DNA from: Apricaphanius iberus
Taxonomy: Eukaryota > Chordata > Actinopteri > Cyprinodontiformes > Aphaniidae
Direction of reading: 5' to 3'
Assembly: GCA_028564705.1 (NCBI GenBank)
Contig: JAPXFQ010002085.1
Location: 766,001 to 830,000, forward strand
DNA: 64,000 nt
The notes beneath the pieces were generated by a model. That model saw nothing but the letters and a program-made list of their open reading frames with translations, was not told the origin of the DNA and searched no databases. A program made the translations under genes and the position numbers. Shown piece after piece: positions 34,589-47,651 of the stretch (its first letter is position 1; every line of letters starts with the position of its first letter).

Positions 34589-35805
34589 GTGACACAAGAC
34601 ATTATTTTACCTCTCTCTTCACTCAGAGAAGCACAGTGATCCTTCAGTTAGAGATCTTTTTTGGATCTTTTTTTTTTTTTTTTACAGACATTAGTTAAGA
34701 CTTAACTATTGAAGCAATGGCATTTTTAGCTCTCTAGATACTTTATTTATGACACATTTTGCATTGCTTCTCAAAATGGTTCTACAGGTACTCATCATGC
34801 TTCCTATATATGCAGAACTTTTTACCAGTTACACTTTGTCTTTGTTTACATGACGAAAGACATGTGTTGCCAAAAATCTGCCCATGCATTGTTTCATTTG
34901 AGTTATGAACTGACCAAAGCACAATCTTCTGCATGTTTTCTCTGTCCACTACATCGCTTTCAGCAAATTTACAGCTTTCCTTTAACACTGGCTTTCTTCT
35001 TGCCATCTTTCAATAAAGTCTAGGTTTGGGGGTTGTGCACCTAAAGCTAGTCCTGTTAACAGATTCCTCTTCCCTGACAATTGATCTCCTTCAGAGTTGC
35101 TTTGGGCTTTTTGGCTGCTTCTGTGATTGATTCATTTTGTTCTTTTTTTTACTAAAGTTTTCATGATTTATCCATTTGTGTTTGTACCTAATTTAAAAAA
35201 AAAGCTTATTTTTTTCCTTATGTTTAATTCTCTGAGGTTTGAATACTGTGGCAAGGCACGATGTCGGATCTTTGCAAAAGCAAAAACTGACAAAAGCAGA
35301 TTATATATATGACTATTATTACTATTAGAAGTGTTTGCTGTTATTTCCAATTTAAATATCACTGTGTTGTGGTTATGGGTAATAGGTTCTCAAAGATGAA
35401 AAGAGCAGAACAATATGCATCAAAATTAAGTGGGATATTTACGCAAATGCACACAGACACTCCCAACAAACAAAGGAAACTAACAAAGTCAGGCACAAAA
35501 TAGGAAAGTGTAAGAAGAAGTAATCAAACCAGAATAGTTTTGAAAAGTATTTTGAGGTATTTTAATATTGCTTGGAATTTGGTGCAAAACCACTGCTGGT
35601 AAAAGCCACAGAGACACGTTGCAAAAAATATTTCACTACAAATATATGGATAATACAAGAATTTTTTTTTTCCTTTATCTGTGTGATGTTTTATGTTCTG
35701 TTTTGAGAAAAACGTGTAATGAAAATATTTATTGTACAATAGTGCTGTTTTTCTTCTTCATTGGTGGTCATAGAGGTCTCTGTTTCTGTGTTTTTTATTT
35801 ATTAG
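34589..35805 (+). other. Intron between exons 8 and 9
   Basis: The intron is 1217 bp with donor gtgaca and acceptor tttatttattag. AT-rich; no element recognised. Confidence 0.75.
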
Positions 35806-35961
35806 ATAGTCATGCTATGTTGGATGGAGGATCAGTAGCAGGCGTTTGGTTGTCTGTGTCTGACCTACAGCCTAACACAAACTACAGCTTCTGGATCAGA
35901 GGATGCAACACAAAGGGGTGTGTTGAAAGCCTGCCATTCATTGTCACTACACCCCCAGCAG
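35806..35961 (+). CDS. ush2a: ush2a exon 9 of window: FN3 C-terminal half
   Basis: The exon is 156 bp, acceptor tttattag|AT and donor CAGCAG|gtacgc, phase 1 to 1. It encodes DSHAMLDGGSVAGVWLSVSD, then LQPNTNYSFWIRGCNTKGCV and ESLPFIVTTPPA, the second half of the fifth FN3 domain. The motif reads G-C-N-T-K-G-C here instead of A-C-T-x-x-G-C. A possible sequon N-Y-S precedes it. Confidence 0.92.
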
Positions 35962-38900
35962 GTACGCACTCTTGGGGAAAGAACCTGTACAGGCAAGAAC
36001 CTACACAGAATGTGTTACATTTTTATTATAGTAGGAATCAAACAGGTGGGTTTTCAGTATTTGAACTAAATTGCATTTTTTCAGTATTGTTTTCTGGAGG
36101 ATCAACTTCTGCATCGTGCATTAAAATAAACTAATAAAACCTCACTTCTGGACTCTGGCAGACATTAAATGTTAATTACTTTATTCATGCTGCATTTTAG
36201 AACAATATAAGACCAAAAGCAATACAATAATGATAACAGTAGGAATATGTAGAACAAGCTGAAAAACACTAATAAAGTATAAAGTACTTTTCAGGTCAAT
36301 TTTTGTCTGATGTCAGTACAAAATTTTTTGCATCTTACTGTTAAAAATAATTTCACCCAAATCATAGAAACAGTACGTATTTAACATTTTAGATGATTTA
36401 AAGCTTTACAAATATGTATATAAACACCTAATCGGTACAACTTAGTTCTTAACACAGCCCTGAAGCTTAAAAGTTGACAGTTGAGTCAACGTCCTGCTGG
36501 ATCAAAGGTGATGCTAGAAGATAAAGAAACGAAAAATGGTTGTTCAACACATTAAACAGCAGATTTAACCACATTTCTAAAACACAGAGAGGTGGAGGAT
36601 AGATATGATGTACACTCTTTCTCTGACTTTCCCTTTATTGTCTCTGTCCACCTGTCCATGTCAAACAAACAAACTGAAGAACAGATACTGTCGATGCGTT
36701 TACATGCGACCTATGGTGATATTGAACTCATAGATTTCGAACGTTACTTGAACGCACCACAGGTATGAGTTTCAGCGTCAGCATATTACAGACCAGCGCC
36801 TGAGCACCATAGAGATTATTAACCGGCTCTCTGATGGCAACGCACCTCTGCAGATGAAGTATAAACTAGGCTTTAGATTGATTAAGAGTAAGCCAGTTCA
36901 GTTTAACTTCAGTCGGACTAAGACGTATAATTGTTTAAAAAAAGTCTGAATTTAGTCTGACTTAAGCAATCATTCTTTTTTTCTCTTAGGGAATGAGTGG
37001 TGTTGGTGCTGTAAGAGAAAAAAAAGAATGATACACAGGTGTATCTGTCTGTCCTGTCAATATCTAAGACAAATGCAGTGAAGGAGAGAGTCTAAATAGT
37101 TGTTGATCCTGGTCTACTGAAGCTGGTTTAAAAGACTGGAGGACAAAACAGAGAACACATAACAGAGATAATCATTTGTGTATAAATGTGTCATCTTAAC
37201 ATGATTAAAGTTCCACTGGTAAGCCATCAACTTGTAAAGAACAGTGGAAACATGTGGGTTTACCAGTGTGCGCTTCAGTTGACCGGTGGTTTTCAGTGTA
37301 ACTTTTCCTTTAGATGTTCATCCTTCTGAGTTGAGGCGTATAAAGCACCTAGAGAAATTTGTAGCAGCAGAAAGAGTGAGCAAAGCCTGGAGCGGATGGT
37401 CAGGAAAAGTCCATTCAAAAATGTTGCAGACCTTCACACGGAGCATGCCCTTCTACTTCCGGTCCATGGGTCCTCTACTGCCAAAAATAAAATTAATGAG
37501 AATCATTGGAGCAATAAAAGTAATTTTCTGATCCTATTTGGTCAACAGGTTCCACCTAATTGGTTTAGTTTACTTAAAAGTAAAATTCTTAAGTCAGTCT
37601 AAAGGTTTAAATAAAATGAACGCAATTTAGTTATGTAGATCTACCAAACATATTTTATTTATGTAGAAACTACATAGTAAGGTTAAGTAATTTGAACAAA
37701 TGGGTAGTTTCATTTTTTTGTGTGTAGGTTTAGTGTAAAAATGTTTAGTGGACTACAACTGCAGAAGAAGGAGAGTGAGGGTCGTAGCCTCCAGGATGAA
37801 GAAAGTTGCATTAAACACGGAGAAAACCACTATAAATCTGACCATGTGAAAAGTGGCAGTCAGTGGAGTGAGAGCCAGCATTCAGGAGAAGCTCTACAAG
37901 CTCTGATGATGTTAGATATGTGACTTCTGATTTGTAGGCATTTTAATTGCGGAATTTTACCATCAAATAAATTCCAAACCACTTGACAAACACAGTCGAA
38001 ATGTACATCATTAGCTATCATTTAAACTGAGGTAAAACCTATGTGTGATTCAGAACGTAAGACAAAGTGGACCAGAAAATAACTTTTATCCCTCCATTGA
38101 CTTCCATTCAATTTTTTTTTTCTGCCAGGGGACCTATGGGCCGACTGGAAGGGGAGGAGACTTAGATTCCCCATAGGAACTGGCTCCTTTCTGCAGCCAG
38201 GTCCTGGTGGATGAGGGGGGAACTACAATTTTTGTCAACCCACTGCATCTCCCGTGCTTTTGGCAATAAACAGGACGGGAGATACGGTGAGGCACAGAAA
38301 AGACTTGATATGAAAAGATTGAAGTCTCTGACCATCATACACCAGGTTGTCATCATCACTAGGGTAATTTCTGTGAAATTTCATGTGCCTTACATATGAA
38401 AAAAAGTTTCCCTTTTTTTTTTTGGGGTGGGATAAGAAAAGGGGGTCCAAAAATTACCCTGGTTCCAGCAGTCTGAACATACCAATTTTCTGATAGTGAA
38501 AACTTGCAACTTGCTAAAAAAAAGTAAAAAAAGAATAGAGTATGTTTTGTGTAAGCCTTTTGTTCAGCCTGTGCATTAATGAAGAGTAAATCTGCAAAAT
38601 GAGTGCTCTTTAACTAAAATACCAGCTTGTGGTTCTCTGGAATAGAAATGATAAAATATTTAATCTAGGTGCAGCAAAGGCAATTAAATTCCAAGACAAC
38701 TGTTTGTTGTTCTTCTCATTTTTCCATTTTATTTTTATATTCATAGTTTTGGTTGGAGAAATTCTGAAAAGTATTGCTTAATTTGAAACCACATTTGTTA
38801 TATTCAATTTCTGAAACCTTAAATAAATGTTAGTTGATAAAGGCTTATTACTAGTGTACCTCTGATTTATCAGACTGAAATTTAACAAAGAGATGTTAAA

Positions 38901-39790
38901 GAGTTCGAGAAACTTAATCTAAATAAATTGGAACACGTAATACCCGATATATCCTTGAGATGAGTGCTGTTTGAAAAATGTATGCAGAATGAAGCAGAAG
39001 GCACAAAGCAGTGTGCAGAGTGATAAATGTTTATTTCAGCCATCTAAAGAAGGCTGTAATCAAACAGAGCAGATTAATCTGTAAATGATAAGTTAGCAAT
39101 CCCACTAAAAGCAAAGAATTCATCCTTTTTTCATCACATGTATAAGTCAAGAAACAACAAAAGACAGACTTAGGAAAGTTCTGCTGTTCAAGTTCAAAAC
39201 AAAGGCATAAGAAAGTATAAATTTTAAATACAAGACGTTTCCTCTCTTTCCATCTCTCTTTTTACCTCTGTGCCTCTGGCATCTCTTTAGACTTCTTTAA
39301 GGCAAACTGTCTTGATGCGTCCTTGTTTCATGAAAGAACAGAGAGAAGATCGCCGAGCAAGAGACAGAAGAGCAGAGTTGGAGGAGAGCAGAGAGAAAGA
39401 AGTGAACATAAAAGTGCATAGTTTAAAACGATTAGTGACACCTCTGATATTGTACCTGCTAACACAGCACGAGAAAGACACAGGCTCAACAGTGTGTGTG
39501 TGTGTGTGTCTGGAATTCTTGCGCTATGTGTGCAGATATGTGGGTGTGTGTGCATGACTGAGAAGGCAAGAAAAACATATCGTAATGAATTAGAAGTGGA
39601 CATTGAATCTGCATGTGGATCCCTCTCGAAAAGACAAGGAGATCTGAAAGGAATACATTGGAAATATAAAATACTTCTGTTGTAAAAACATGTTAAAAAG
39701 AACAACCTGAACAAAGATGAAATGCATTTAAAAACAGCAGTAATTCGTTATCTACAAGTTGAGAGTCAACAAAGGTACAAATTAATGTTG

Positions 39791-41640
39791 GGAAGCAAGC
39801 AAGCAAGTTTATTTATAGAACACAATTCATACACAATGCAATTCAAAGTGCTTCACACTTACATAAATTAAGAACACAAATAAACATAAAAACACCAACC
39901 TAGAAAAAATATAAAAATGATTAATTACTATAAAAAGCAAGAGTGCAGATAAAATACTTTCAATTGTCATATGCACGGGTAAAAATAACTGTTTTCAGCC
40001 TGGATTTAAACATTGTTAGAGTTGAGGCTTGTGTTACATCCTCATGAAGGCTGTTCCATATTTTAGCTGCCTGAATCTGAAATGCACCCTCACCGTGTTT
40101 ATTGTTGACTCTGGGAACCACCAGGAGACCCCTCCCTGAAGTTCTCAGGGCCCGAGATGGTTCATATGTCTCTAACATGTCAGAGATGTACTTTGGTGCC
40201 AAACCATTTAAAAGACTTGTACACAAGCAGAGCTGTTTTAAATTTTATTCTCTGAGCGACAGGAAGCCAGTGCAGACACCGGAGCACTGGACTAATATGG
40301 TCGTATTTCCTGGTTCTTGTCAGGACTTGAGCAGCAGCGTTCTGGATGTACTGCAGCTGTCTAACAGCTCGTTTAGAGAGGCCAGTGAGCAGGCCGTTAC
40401 AGTAGTCTAACCTACTGGAGACAAATGCATGGATAAGTCTCTCTAAGTCTGGTTTCAACACTATTCCTCTGATCTTAGCAATGGTTTTCAGATGGTAAAA
40501 AGCTGTTGATGTTATTGCTTTGATGTGGCTGTTTAAGTTCAGGTCCGAGTCCATGATTACCCCTAGATTCCTAACCTGATTTTTTGGTTGAAGACAGAGA
40601 GACTCAAGATGACTGATGACACTTTCTCTTTGTGTCTGTGGGCCAAAAACAATGATCTCAGGTTTGTCTGAATTTAACTGGAGAAAGTTGTTTTGCATCC
40701 AAACACTGATCTGTTTAATACAGTGACAGAGTGTATATATAGGCCCATGTTCACCTGCCGTCAGTGACACGTAGATCTGAGTGTCATGTGCATAGTTATG
40801 GTAAGACACATTATTGCTGTTAATTAGCTGACCCAATGGAAGCATGAACAAGTTGAATAAAAGTGTTCCCAAGATTGACCCCTGGGGGACTCCACAGGTC
40901 ATGGGAATTTTGTCTGAGACACGGTTGCCAATTTGGACAAAGTACTCCCTGTTCTTGAGATAGGACTTGAACCAGTTTAGAGCAGTACTGGAGATTCCCA
41001 CCCAGTTTTCTAACCTGTAAAGTAAGATCCCATGGTCCACTGTGTCAAAGGCAGCGCTCAGGTCCAGCAGAACTAAGACTGAGACTTTGCCTGCGTTGGT
41101 GTTCATGCGGATATCATTTGTCACCTTGATCAGAGCTGTCTCAGTGCTGTGGTGGGGCCTAAAGCCTGACTGGAAAGTATCAAACACATTGTTAGACAGG
41201 AGAAAATAAGTGAGCTGTTTATCTAGGACTTTTCCTAAGAATGGTAGGTTTGATACGGGTTGGTAGTTGCTCAGTACTGTGGCATCAAGGCTGCTCTTCT
41301 TTAGAAGAGGCTTAATGACTGCAGTGTTTAAGGCATTTGGGAATGTTCCCATCTCAAGTGAGATGTTAACTAACTGACCAAGTTGTGGTAACAAGCTGCT
41401 CAGCACAGACTTTAGAAATCGAGTGGATAATTCATCAAGGCAGCATGTACATGAACTCAGACCAGAGATAACCTCTTCGATTGTTTTGTCACCGACAGGT
41501 GTAAAATGTGTCAGCTCAAGATGTTTATCTGGAAACAGTCTTGCTATTTGTTTTGTGATAATTATGGCATTTTTATTGCCTTGGACTTTGTCATTAAAAA
41601 ATATTACAAATTCATTGCACTTAGAGAAAAACAAATGTTA
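39791..41640 (-). mobile_element. L2-type (Maui-like) LINE, 5'-truncated
   Basis: The minus strand carries the RT and C-terminal region and then a short 3' end. That end includes agtgctttgaattgcattg, ataaataaacttgc and a (gcaa)n-type repeat tail at 39791-39806. This is the standard L2 tail in fish. The 5' border at about 41640 lies within the linker before RT, so ORF1 and endonuclease are missing. No exact target duplication is readable. Confidence 0.85.
39960..41634 (-). pseudogene. L2 reverse transcriptase with dead active site
   Basis: The frame 41634-40180 encodes an L2 RT: YQPVSNLPFLGKVLDKQL, FQSGFRPHHSTETALIKV, VLLDLSAAFDTVDHGILLYR, GVPQGSILGTLLFNLFML. The palm box reads YAHD (40783-40794) where active elements have YADD, so one catalytic aspartate is lost. 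The thumb (LERLIHAFVSSRLDYCNGLL) and the C-terminal domain (LHWLPVAQRIKFKTALLVYK) follow. A single extra base near 40200-40212 shifts the frame, and the end (GLAPKYISDMLETYEPSRAL to about 39960) continues in another frame. Confidence 0.88.
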
Positions 41641-42002
41641 ATATTTCTATACAAGATAAATTCTTTTCTATTCTTTTTTTTAATTTTTTCTCTGAGGTAG
41701 TTGAAAGAATGCACTTTTGTATTTGGTTGCACTTGGTTTTTCTCAGCTTTTATGTTGTTTGATTTATATATTATTGAATAAAAATTATTCATTTTGGTCA
41801 GCTGTTAGAAGTAAGATGTTTTCAGCAATCAGGTTTATAACAGCAGAAGTGTCATGTTTGATTGGATGGTCACTTTATATGTCCAAGGGCCTGATTTGTT
41901 GTCCTAATTGCTGATATTTTCTTATTCTTCTCTGGTTTTTTTTGTTGTGTTGGTAAACAAAAATATGCTTTTATTTTTATTTTTAAATGTGCTTCCTTTT
42001 AG

Positions 42003-42150
42003 CCCCAGATGGATTATCGCCTCCGACTTTAGTCAGAGCAACCAGCACTAGTCTAAATGTGTCGTGGTCTGCACCTGTCAATGCCAACGCACCGGGCCCA
42101 CTCCATTACACCCTGCAAATGAGAACGCCTCCACAGAGCTCTATTATAAG
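42003..42150 (+). CDS. ush2a: ush2a exon 10 of window: FN3 N-terminal half
   Basis: The exon is 148 bp, acceptor tccttttag|CC and donor ATAAG|gtaaga, phase 1 to 2. It encodes PDGLSPPTLVRATSTSLNVS, then WSAPVNANAPGPLHYTLQMR and TPPQSSII, the strands A to C' of the sixth FN3 domain. The A-P-x-G-L-x-P-P linker at its start is characteristic of domain borders in usherin. N-V-S is a possible sequon. Confidence 0.92.
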
Positions 42151-42551
42151 GTAAGAGAAAACTGAAATTCCTGAATGAGTAAACAAATATGGACACATAC
42201 TTTATTAGAGGGAAATTATCAATCTTTTAAAATACTTATATATTAATTATACATAATTAACTGATTTAATCAAGCATAATTACGGATTACTCTGACAACT
42301 AGATGTAAGCAAGATTTTAGCAAATTGATTCTCATTATGTGTTAAGTAAGCATCAGCAGGCATTAAAGATATTTGTATGCTATCTTGGGCATATTGTGCT
42401 TTTACATAAATTTGTACAGTCATACATACAATTTCCATTGTACAAAGTATCAAAACATTCAATTTTGACTTTTAAAAAATGGTTAACTTCAACACAACTC
42501 AGAGCAATTACATGTTTATTTTATATAAAGCAACTGACAATCTGAATACGT

Positions 42552-43250
42552 GTGCTCACTGGTCACTTTATTGGTGGCACATTGCCTGGATCCATTTTTA
42601 CCTTCAGAAGTCATAGATTATCATGAAATAGATTGAACAAATCATAGAAAACATTTCTCTTAAGATTTTGTTACATAGACTATTGGTATGATAGCATCAC
42701 CCAGTAGATGTTGATACCTCAACTAATACAATTTTTTGATTCCACCACATCTCATACTTTCTCTGTGAGCTAGAGATCTGGTGACTCTTGAATCTGTTGG
42801 AGTAAAATGAACTCCTTCAAGAAACCAGTTTCAGATTAATTAAGCTTTGTTTCTTGGTGGAATTATATATCCTGCCGGAAGTAGCCACTTGAAGGGAGGC
42901 TGTGGAGTTTAAATTATTTCCCTTTAGCTCTAACTGACCCAAAGTATGTCAAGTGTACATCCTCAAAATCATTACACACCGCAAACCTGAAAGACTGAAC
43001 CATTTTATTCGTAAATTTTTGGAAACCTTTGCTAATTGTACCATTAGTTTTCCTGTTCTAGGCTGAAAGGAGTGACAACTGGTGAGGTCTTCTGCTGTTC
43101 TAGCCCATCTGGTTTAAAGTTTAATGTGCTGTGGATTCAGATTGGTCGGTCTGCATACAGTGGTTGTAGTGAGTGGTCATATGATTAGTTGCTTTTCTAT
43201 CAATTCAAATCAGTCCTGCTCATTCTTCTGTAACCTCAGATTTATTTTTT
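42552..43250 (-). pseudogene. Tc1-like (DD34E) transposon remnant
   Basis: The plus strand reads cactttattggtggcacatt, gatagcatcacccagtag, ttccaccacatctcatact, gagatctggtgactcttga, gaaaccagtttcagatt and tgccggaagtagccactt, then ggtcttctgctgttctagcc. These phrases occur in this order on the complement of the transposase gene of a very common fish Tc1-like element with a 'cactttatt' end. Many substitutions and large gaps leave no open frame, so it is an old fragment. The right terminus was not found. Confidence 0.78.
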
Positions 43251-44916
43251 GGTACATATTTGTAAATAAAAATCATTCTCTCTAAGTTATTCTTTGTCGT
43301 ATGTTATCCACTTAGTTGGATATATTATGATAATGCTATATTATGCTAGAGTTTTTATCCAATATATATTAGCTAGCTTGTGTTGTCAGTTTGTATGAAA
43401 TCTGCCTGATGTCTCCAGAATCAACAGAGCACAGTAATTGAATGCACACAGTTGCGATAGCCAATCAGCTCTCGAGTCTATAATACCAAGGCCATCTAAA
43501 AGGTCTTACATGGAAGTTGGCATGTACACATCCTGTGATTGGATAAGCACTTGTGAGAGCCTGAAAGGCGGCATTTTGCAAAATAAATTAACTACACCTG
43601 GGGATTCGTTAGCTACTGACAGCTAATGGTGTATTTTTTTTAAACCCATGATGGCTGAAGGAGTAGAAGGGACTGATTTGGTTGCAGATATACTTGCCAC
43701 TCCATTTTGCTAGCTTGCCTTACCTACCATGGAAAAGGGGTTGCTGTCATGGCGGACAAAACCACATACATGGGTAACAGCACGACTAGCACTCATCTTG
43801 CGCTGTGACAGCCACAGGTATCATTGAGCGTGTTATCAAATTGTGTAAGTAACAAATAGCAGGCGACCTGATGTCCTTGCCAGTCTTGCTTTCTATTTTT
43901 TGAGGAATATGAATGTTGTTTGGAAAAGGTTATGATGGTGAAGCAGTGATGGCACCTGGACTAAATGGGGTCTAAGCTAAAGTTAATGCACATCTTTAAA
44001 GTGCAAGGTCATTTTTATCAATTTGACAGCCTCGCTGCATTCTTCTCCAGACCTCCAAAACGCACACAATTACTAGCTGATATGTGCAAGTAGTGTCTTC
44101 CTCATGTTGTGCCAGTGCAGTGGCAATATACAAAAAGTTTGGTGAATGTAGTCTTCGAGAGGTGAGTTACTCTTAAGGAGAGTTTGATCACATATTAGAA
44201 CAGCATGATGCGTATGATGAGGACATTGTGTTTTCTGCAGATGGAATTAATCCACATTTGGAGGATTTTATGTTTTATGCTCAGCACATTCAGTGGAATT
44301 TCTGACTTGGCTGGTCTCCTTTCTGGAATACTACAGACAAAAGCATTGAATATACCAGTCTTGCAATTGCAAAGAGAAATAAATTCTATGACACAGTACA
44401 TTTTCATGCAGCAAGAGAAAGTCGAATTATTACCTTAGTCCAACTGAAATCAGACTTTTGAAATGCATGTATACACCTTAGAATGGCTTGAATCAAGCCG
44501 AACTTGAGTTTAAGTAATCCGACTAAGCTACCCAGATCATATGATTGAGAATCGGACTACTCTATAACCAACCCCTCTGTCCCCTCTCTTACCCATACAC
44601 CCCCTTGGGAAGTGAAGAGACATGGAAGTGTGGCTCAGCAACAACATTGTGAGTATTGTGATAAGAATATGATGGCTCAGATGCACGTAAGCCAATCACT
44701 GCCTGAATGCAGCTCCAAGCTAACCACTATAAGGCTAACACGTAGGGGCGCATGTCACCATTTATCATCAAGGAGTGGAACGTACTTCATTTAATAATTC
44801 AATTATCTGAGTGACATGTAAACAGGGATTTGGCTCTCAATAGGGGGCAAGCCCTTGGTCTGATTACTCCAAAAAGCTTAATTTAGACAAGTTCAGTGTT
44901 TCTGAACAAATGTTGG

Positions 44917-45142
44917 GTTATGAATATAACCACTGTTCCATGAGTGAGAGTAACGAGGCACAACGAGTGAAGGTGGTGGTGGCCCTGCCCACCACCTGGT
45001 GGCATGCTTATTTTCTAGTTTGATAGCTGCTCTTCTTAGCTGTGTGAAGAACCAGCCCAATAATTAACAATTCTGAATTGACTGATGTCTCTGCATTGTA
45101 CATTTTTCCTCTCTTTCAGGGAACAGTGGTTATATTTATAAC
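44917..45142. repeat. Inverted-repeat pair of a DIRS-type element
   Basis: Positions 44917-44939 and 45120-45142 are inverted copies matching at 22 of 23 positions (gttat-aatataaccactgtt core). They flank a 180-bp segment with tgagagtaacgaggcacaac. Ends of fish DIRS elements carry similar ataaccactgttcc phrases, and a DIRS RT fragment lies 200 bp to the right. Confidence 0.6.
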
Positions 45143-45338
45143 CTAAGGTTCCATGTCATTTGATTCACTAAGTACAATGTTATTACTGTGGAACATATAA
45201 AAACGGCCTATTTGCAGATATCAAGACTTAAGTGGCAACTCAAACCCAGCAGAAAGGACCAAATGAGCCACAGTAGGGGCAATAACGGTGCTGAGAGATT
45301 TGCACCTCTTCCAGCACCTGAGAACTTCCTACTATAGC

Positions 45339-45600
45339 CTAGTCATCTAAATGAAGAAAAGGATGTCCCCTTTCTCTGAGAGGTGCTAGTGCTGCGTTCA
45401 CATATTTGGAAAAGGTGTAACGAGCTAGGGCTAACCCAAATGGCAGAATCATATACTTGTATGCCACCACTTTGAACGGGAAGCACAGGAACTCTCTGTG
45501 ATCTGGATTTATCCTCACATAAAAATATGCGTCCATGAAATTGATTGTGGCAAACCAATCCCTTAGACTGACAGCTGTTCGGCAGTTGTTTGAGCGTTAG
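45339..45600 (-). pseudogene. DIRS-type RT fragment
   Basis: Minus-strand codons read LRDWFATINFMDAYFYVRI, then NPDHREFLCFPFKVVAYKYM, ILPFGLALARYTFSKYV and ALAPLRERGHPFLHLDD. These are the DIRS RT blocks usually written DxxDAYFH, LPFGLxLAPxxF and LAPLRxxGxxxLxYLDD. The last box is LHLDD, so both catalytic aspartates remain although the flanks are broken by stops. It is a separate copy from that at 10340-11460. Confidence 0.78.
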
Positions 45601-46579
45601 GATCTTAAATCTGATCTTGAATTTAAAAATAATTTACTGTAATTTATAATGTAATATAACATGGAGCACCCAGCTGCACCAACATGTTCAATTGTTTTGC
45701 TGTTTAATTTTCGCCAAAACAAATGAAAGTAATGTGTTTGCTTTACTTTTTTTTTTCCCATTGAACTTTTTGTTTAGTTATCACCTCATTGATCTCTTAT
45801 ATGAACGAATGACATTGCGAATTTTATTGGGCAAATTTGTTTGACCTCACATATACTTTTGTGGACTTATTTAAACTTTGTTGATTAATTTCTTAAAGAT
45901 GGCTTTTGTTTTGGGGATTTGACAGTATGTGTTAGCTTTGTTTCCTACTCTTGATTGCGACATGACAATTCTATAGTATGGATGATGTAATGTTTATATG
46001 TGATTTTGTATAGATTCTCAAACTGTGGTAATAATATTAATATTGTTAATGAATTAATGTATAAAGCTCTTTCCATTAAATGCTGTACAACCACAAATAT
46101 CAACCATAAAAACAATATTGTATAACATTATAAAGATAAAAATGTCCTTAAAATTAGACAAACATAAACTGTACATGTCAATTTTATGTAAAGCCCATAA
46201 AATGAATAAAATACATAAAATTAATAAGGTTAGTTTTAAAAAACCTTTAAGAGCTATATGCATGTGTAAACAAATGTGTTTTTAGCTTTGCCTCAATAAA
46301 ATCAACTGTCGATTTCTGCATGATGTCCAGAAGCAATCTATTCCAAAATGTTGGCGCAAGAAAATAAAACGACCTCTCACCAACTGTCTATTTTTGTACT
46401 CTCAAAACAACCGAAAGGGCAGTGCCTTGAGACCTTAAATTTTGGCGAGGTATGTATTGCTATACCATATCAGTTAGGTTTGTGGGTCCAATGCCATTTA
46501 CTGCTTTATATTTTAAAAGCAATACTGCATTTAAGAATTAAATCACAGTATGTTCATTTGTATATCTTCATCTTCAGGT

Positions 46580-47565
46580 GGACTACATCTTATGTAGATG
46601 TCGTGATCTGAAGGAGATTAGCGACTGCAAAGTAGTGGTGAGTGAGAGTTTAGCTAGACAGTATTGGATGGTGTTCTGTAGGATGAAACTGATGAATGTG
46701 AAGAGCACAAAGACAGAGCAGAGGACCAAGTGGTGGAAACTGAAGACAAAAGAGTGCTGTGAGGTTTTCAGGGAATTGAGAAATGCTCTTGGTAGTCAAG
46801 AGGCTCTCCCTGATGACTGGACAGCTACAGCTAATATGAATAGGGAGACCAGTAGGAGGGTACTTGATGTGTCACCTGGAAGGAAGAAAGTAGATAAGGA
46901 GATTTGGTGGTGGACCGATGAAGTCCAGGAACATACTATATACAGAGAAAGAAGTTGGCTAAGAAGAAGTGGGATACTGAGAGGACGGGAGTATGGGGAG
47001 ATTCATCGCATGGCGATGATGCACTGTATGCTATGTTGGTTAGTAAGGAGGGAGAGAATGATTTGTATAAGTTGGTGAGGCAGAGAGACAGAGATGGAAA
47101 GGATGTACAACAGGTTAGGGTGATCAAGGATAGGGATTGAAATGTACTGACATGTGCCAAGAGTGTGATGGGAAGATGGAAAGAGTACTTTGAAAAGTTG
47201 ATGAATGAGGAAAATGAGAGAGAATAAAGAATAAGAGGTGACTGTTGTGGATCAGGAAGTAGCTGAAATTAGTAATGATGAAGTGAGGAAAGCTTTGAAG
47301 AGGATGAAGATGGTGAAGGCAGTTGTTCCTGATGACATATCTGTGGAGGTATGCCTGAAGAATGGAGGAAAAGTGTTATAGTGCCTATCTTTAAGAACAA
47401 GGGAAATGTACAGAACTGTAGCAACTACAGAGAAATTAAGTTAATGAGTCATGCAATAAGGCTGTGGGAAAAAGCGGTGGAAGCTAGGCTTTGGTCAGAA
47501 GTGAGAATTTATGAGCAGCGGTATGGTTTCATGCCAAGATAGAGTACTACAGATGCAATTTTTAC
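46580..47565 (+). pseudogene. RTE LINE ORF2 remnant (endonuclease end to RT start)
   Basis: Codons 46578-47078 are open but shift frame at least once, near 46940, where KKWDTERTG appears in another frame. QRDRDGKDVQQVRVIKDRD then precedes a stop at about 47140. A further frame resumes at 47280-47340 (EVRKALKRMKMVKAVVPDDI). MPEEWRKS... follows at 47351-47542 and ends in a TAG where relatives have a sense codon. The product cannot be functional. Confidence 0.8.
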
Positions 47566-47651
47566 TAAATGGAGACAGATGATTCGCTGTGGCGACCTCT
47601 GAAGGGAAAAGCCGAAAGAGAAAGAAGAGGAAAGAAGATGTACATATTTTT
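46580..47651 (+). mobile_element. RTE-type LINE, 5'-truncated and internally deleted
   Basis: The element is flanked by the direct repeat atcttcaggt (46570-46579 and 47652-47661). It opens inside the endonuclease (VDYILCRCRDLKEISDCKVV) and continues through the linker (KWWKLKTKECCEVFRELRNA) to the start of RT, MPEEWRKSVIVPIFKNKGN and LWEKAVEARL with YEQRYGFMPR. It then jumps at about 47566 to the 3' end (gattcgctgtggcgacctct, then gaaaagccgaaag). Most of the RT is therefore missing, including the catalytic palm. Confidence 0.85.

Larger units (their letters stand above)
35962..42002 (+). other. Intron between exons 9 and 10, with an L2 LINE
   Basis: The intron is 6.0 kb. The minus-strand L2 element (39791-41640) fills its right third. 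The remainder (35962-39790) is AT-rich with phrases of common fish repeats (gtttacatgcgacc near 36709, ctccattgacttccattc near 38093) whose borders I could not define, and a (gt)n run at 39491-39513. Confidence 0.65.

Noticed and set aside
35568..36134. 188-codon frame taken as one unit
   Set aside because: Only 35806-35961 is FN3-coding with splice borders; the rest is intron read through by chance.
46578..47078. 166-codon frame considered as a novel protein
   Set aside because: Matches the linker region of fish RTE LINEs and is flanked by a target duplication.
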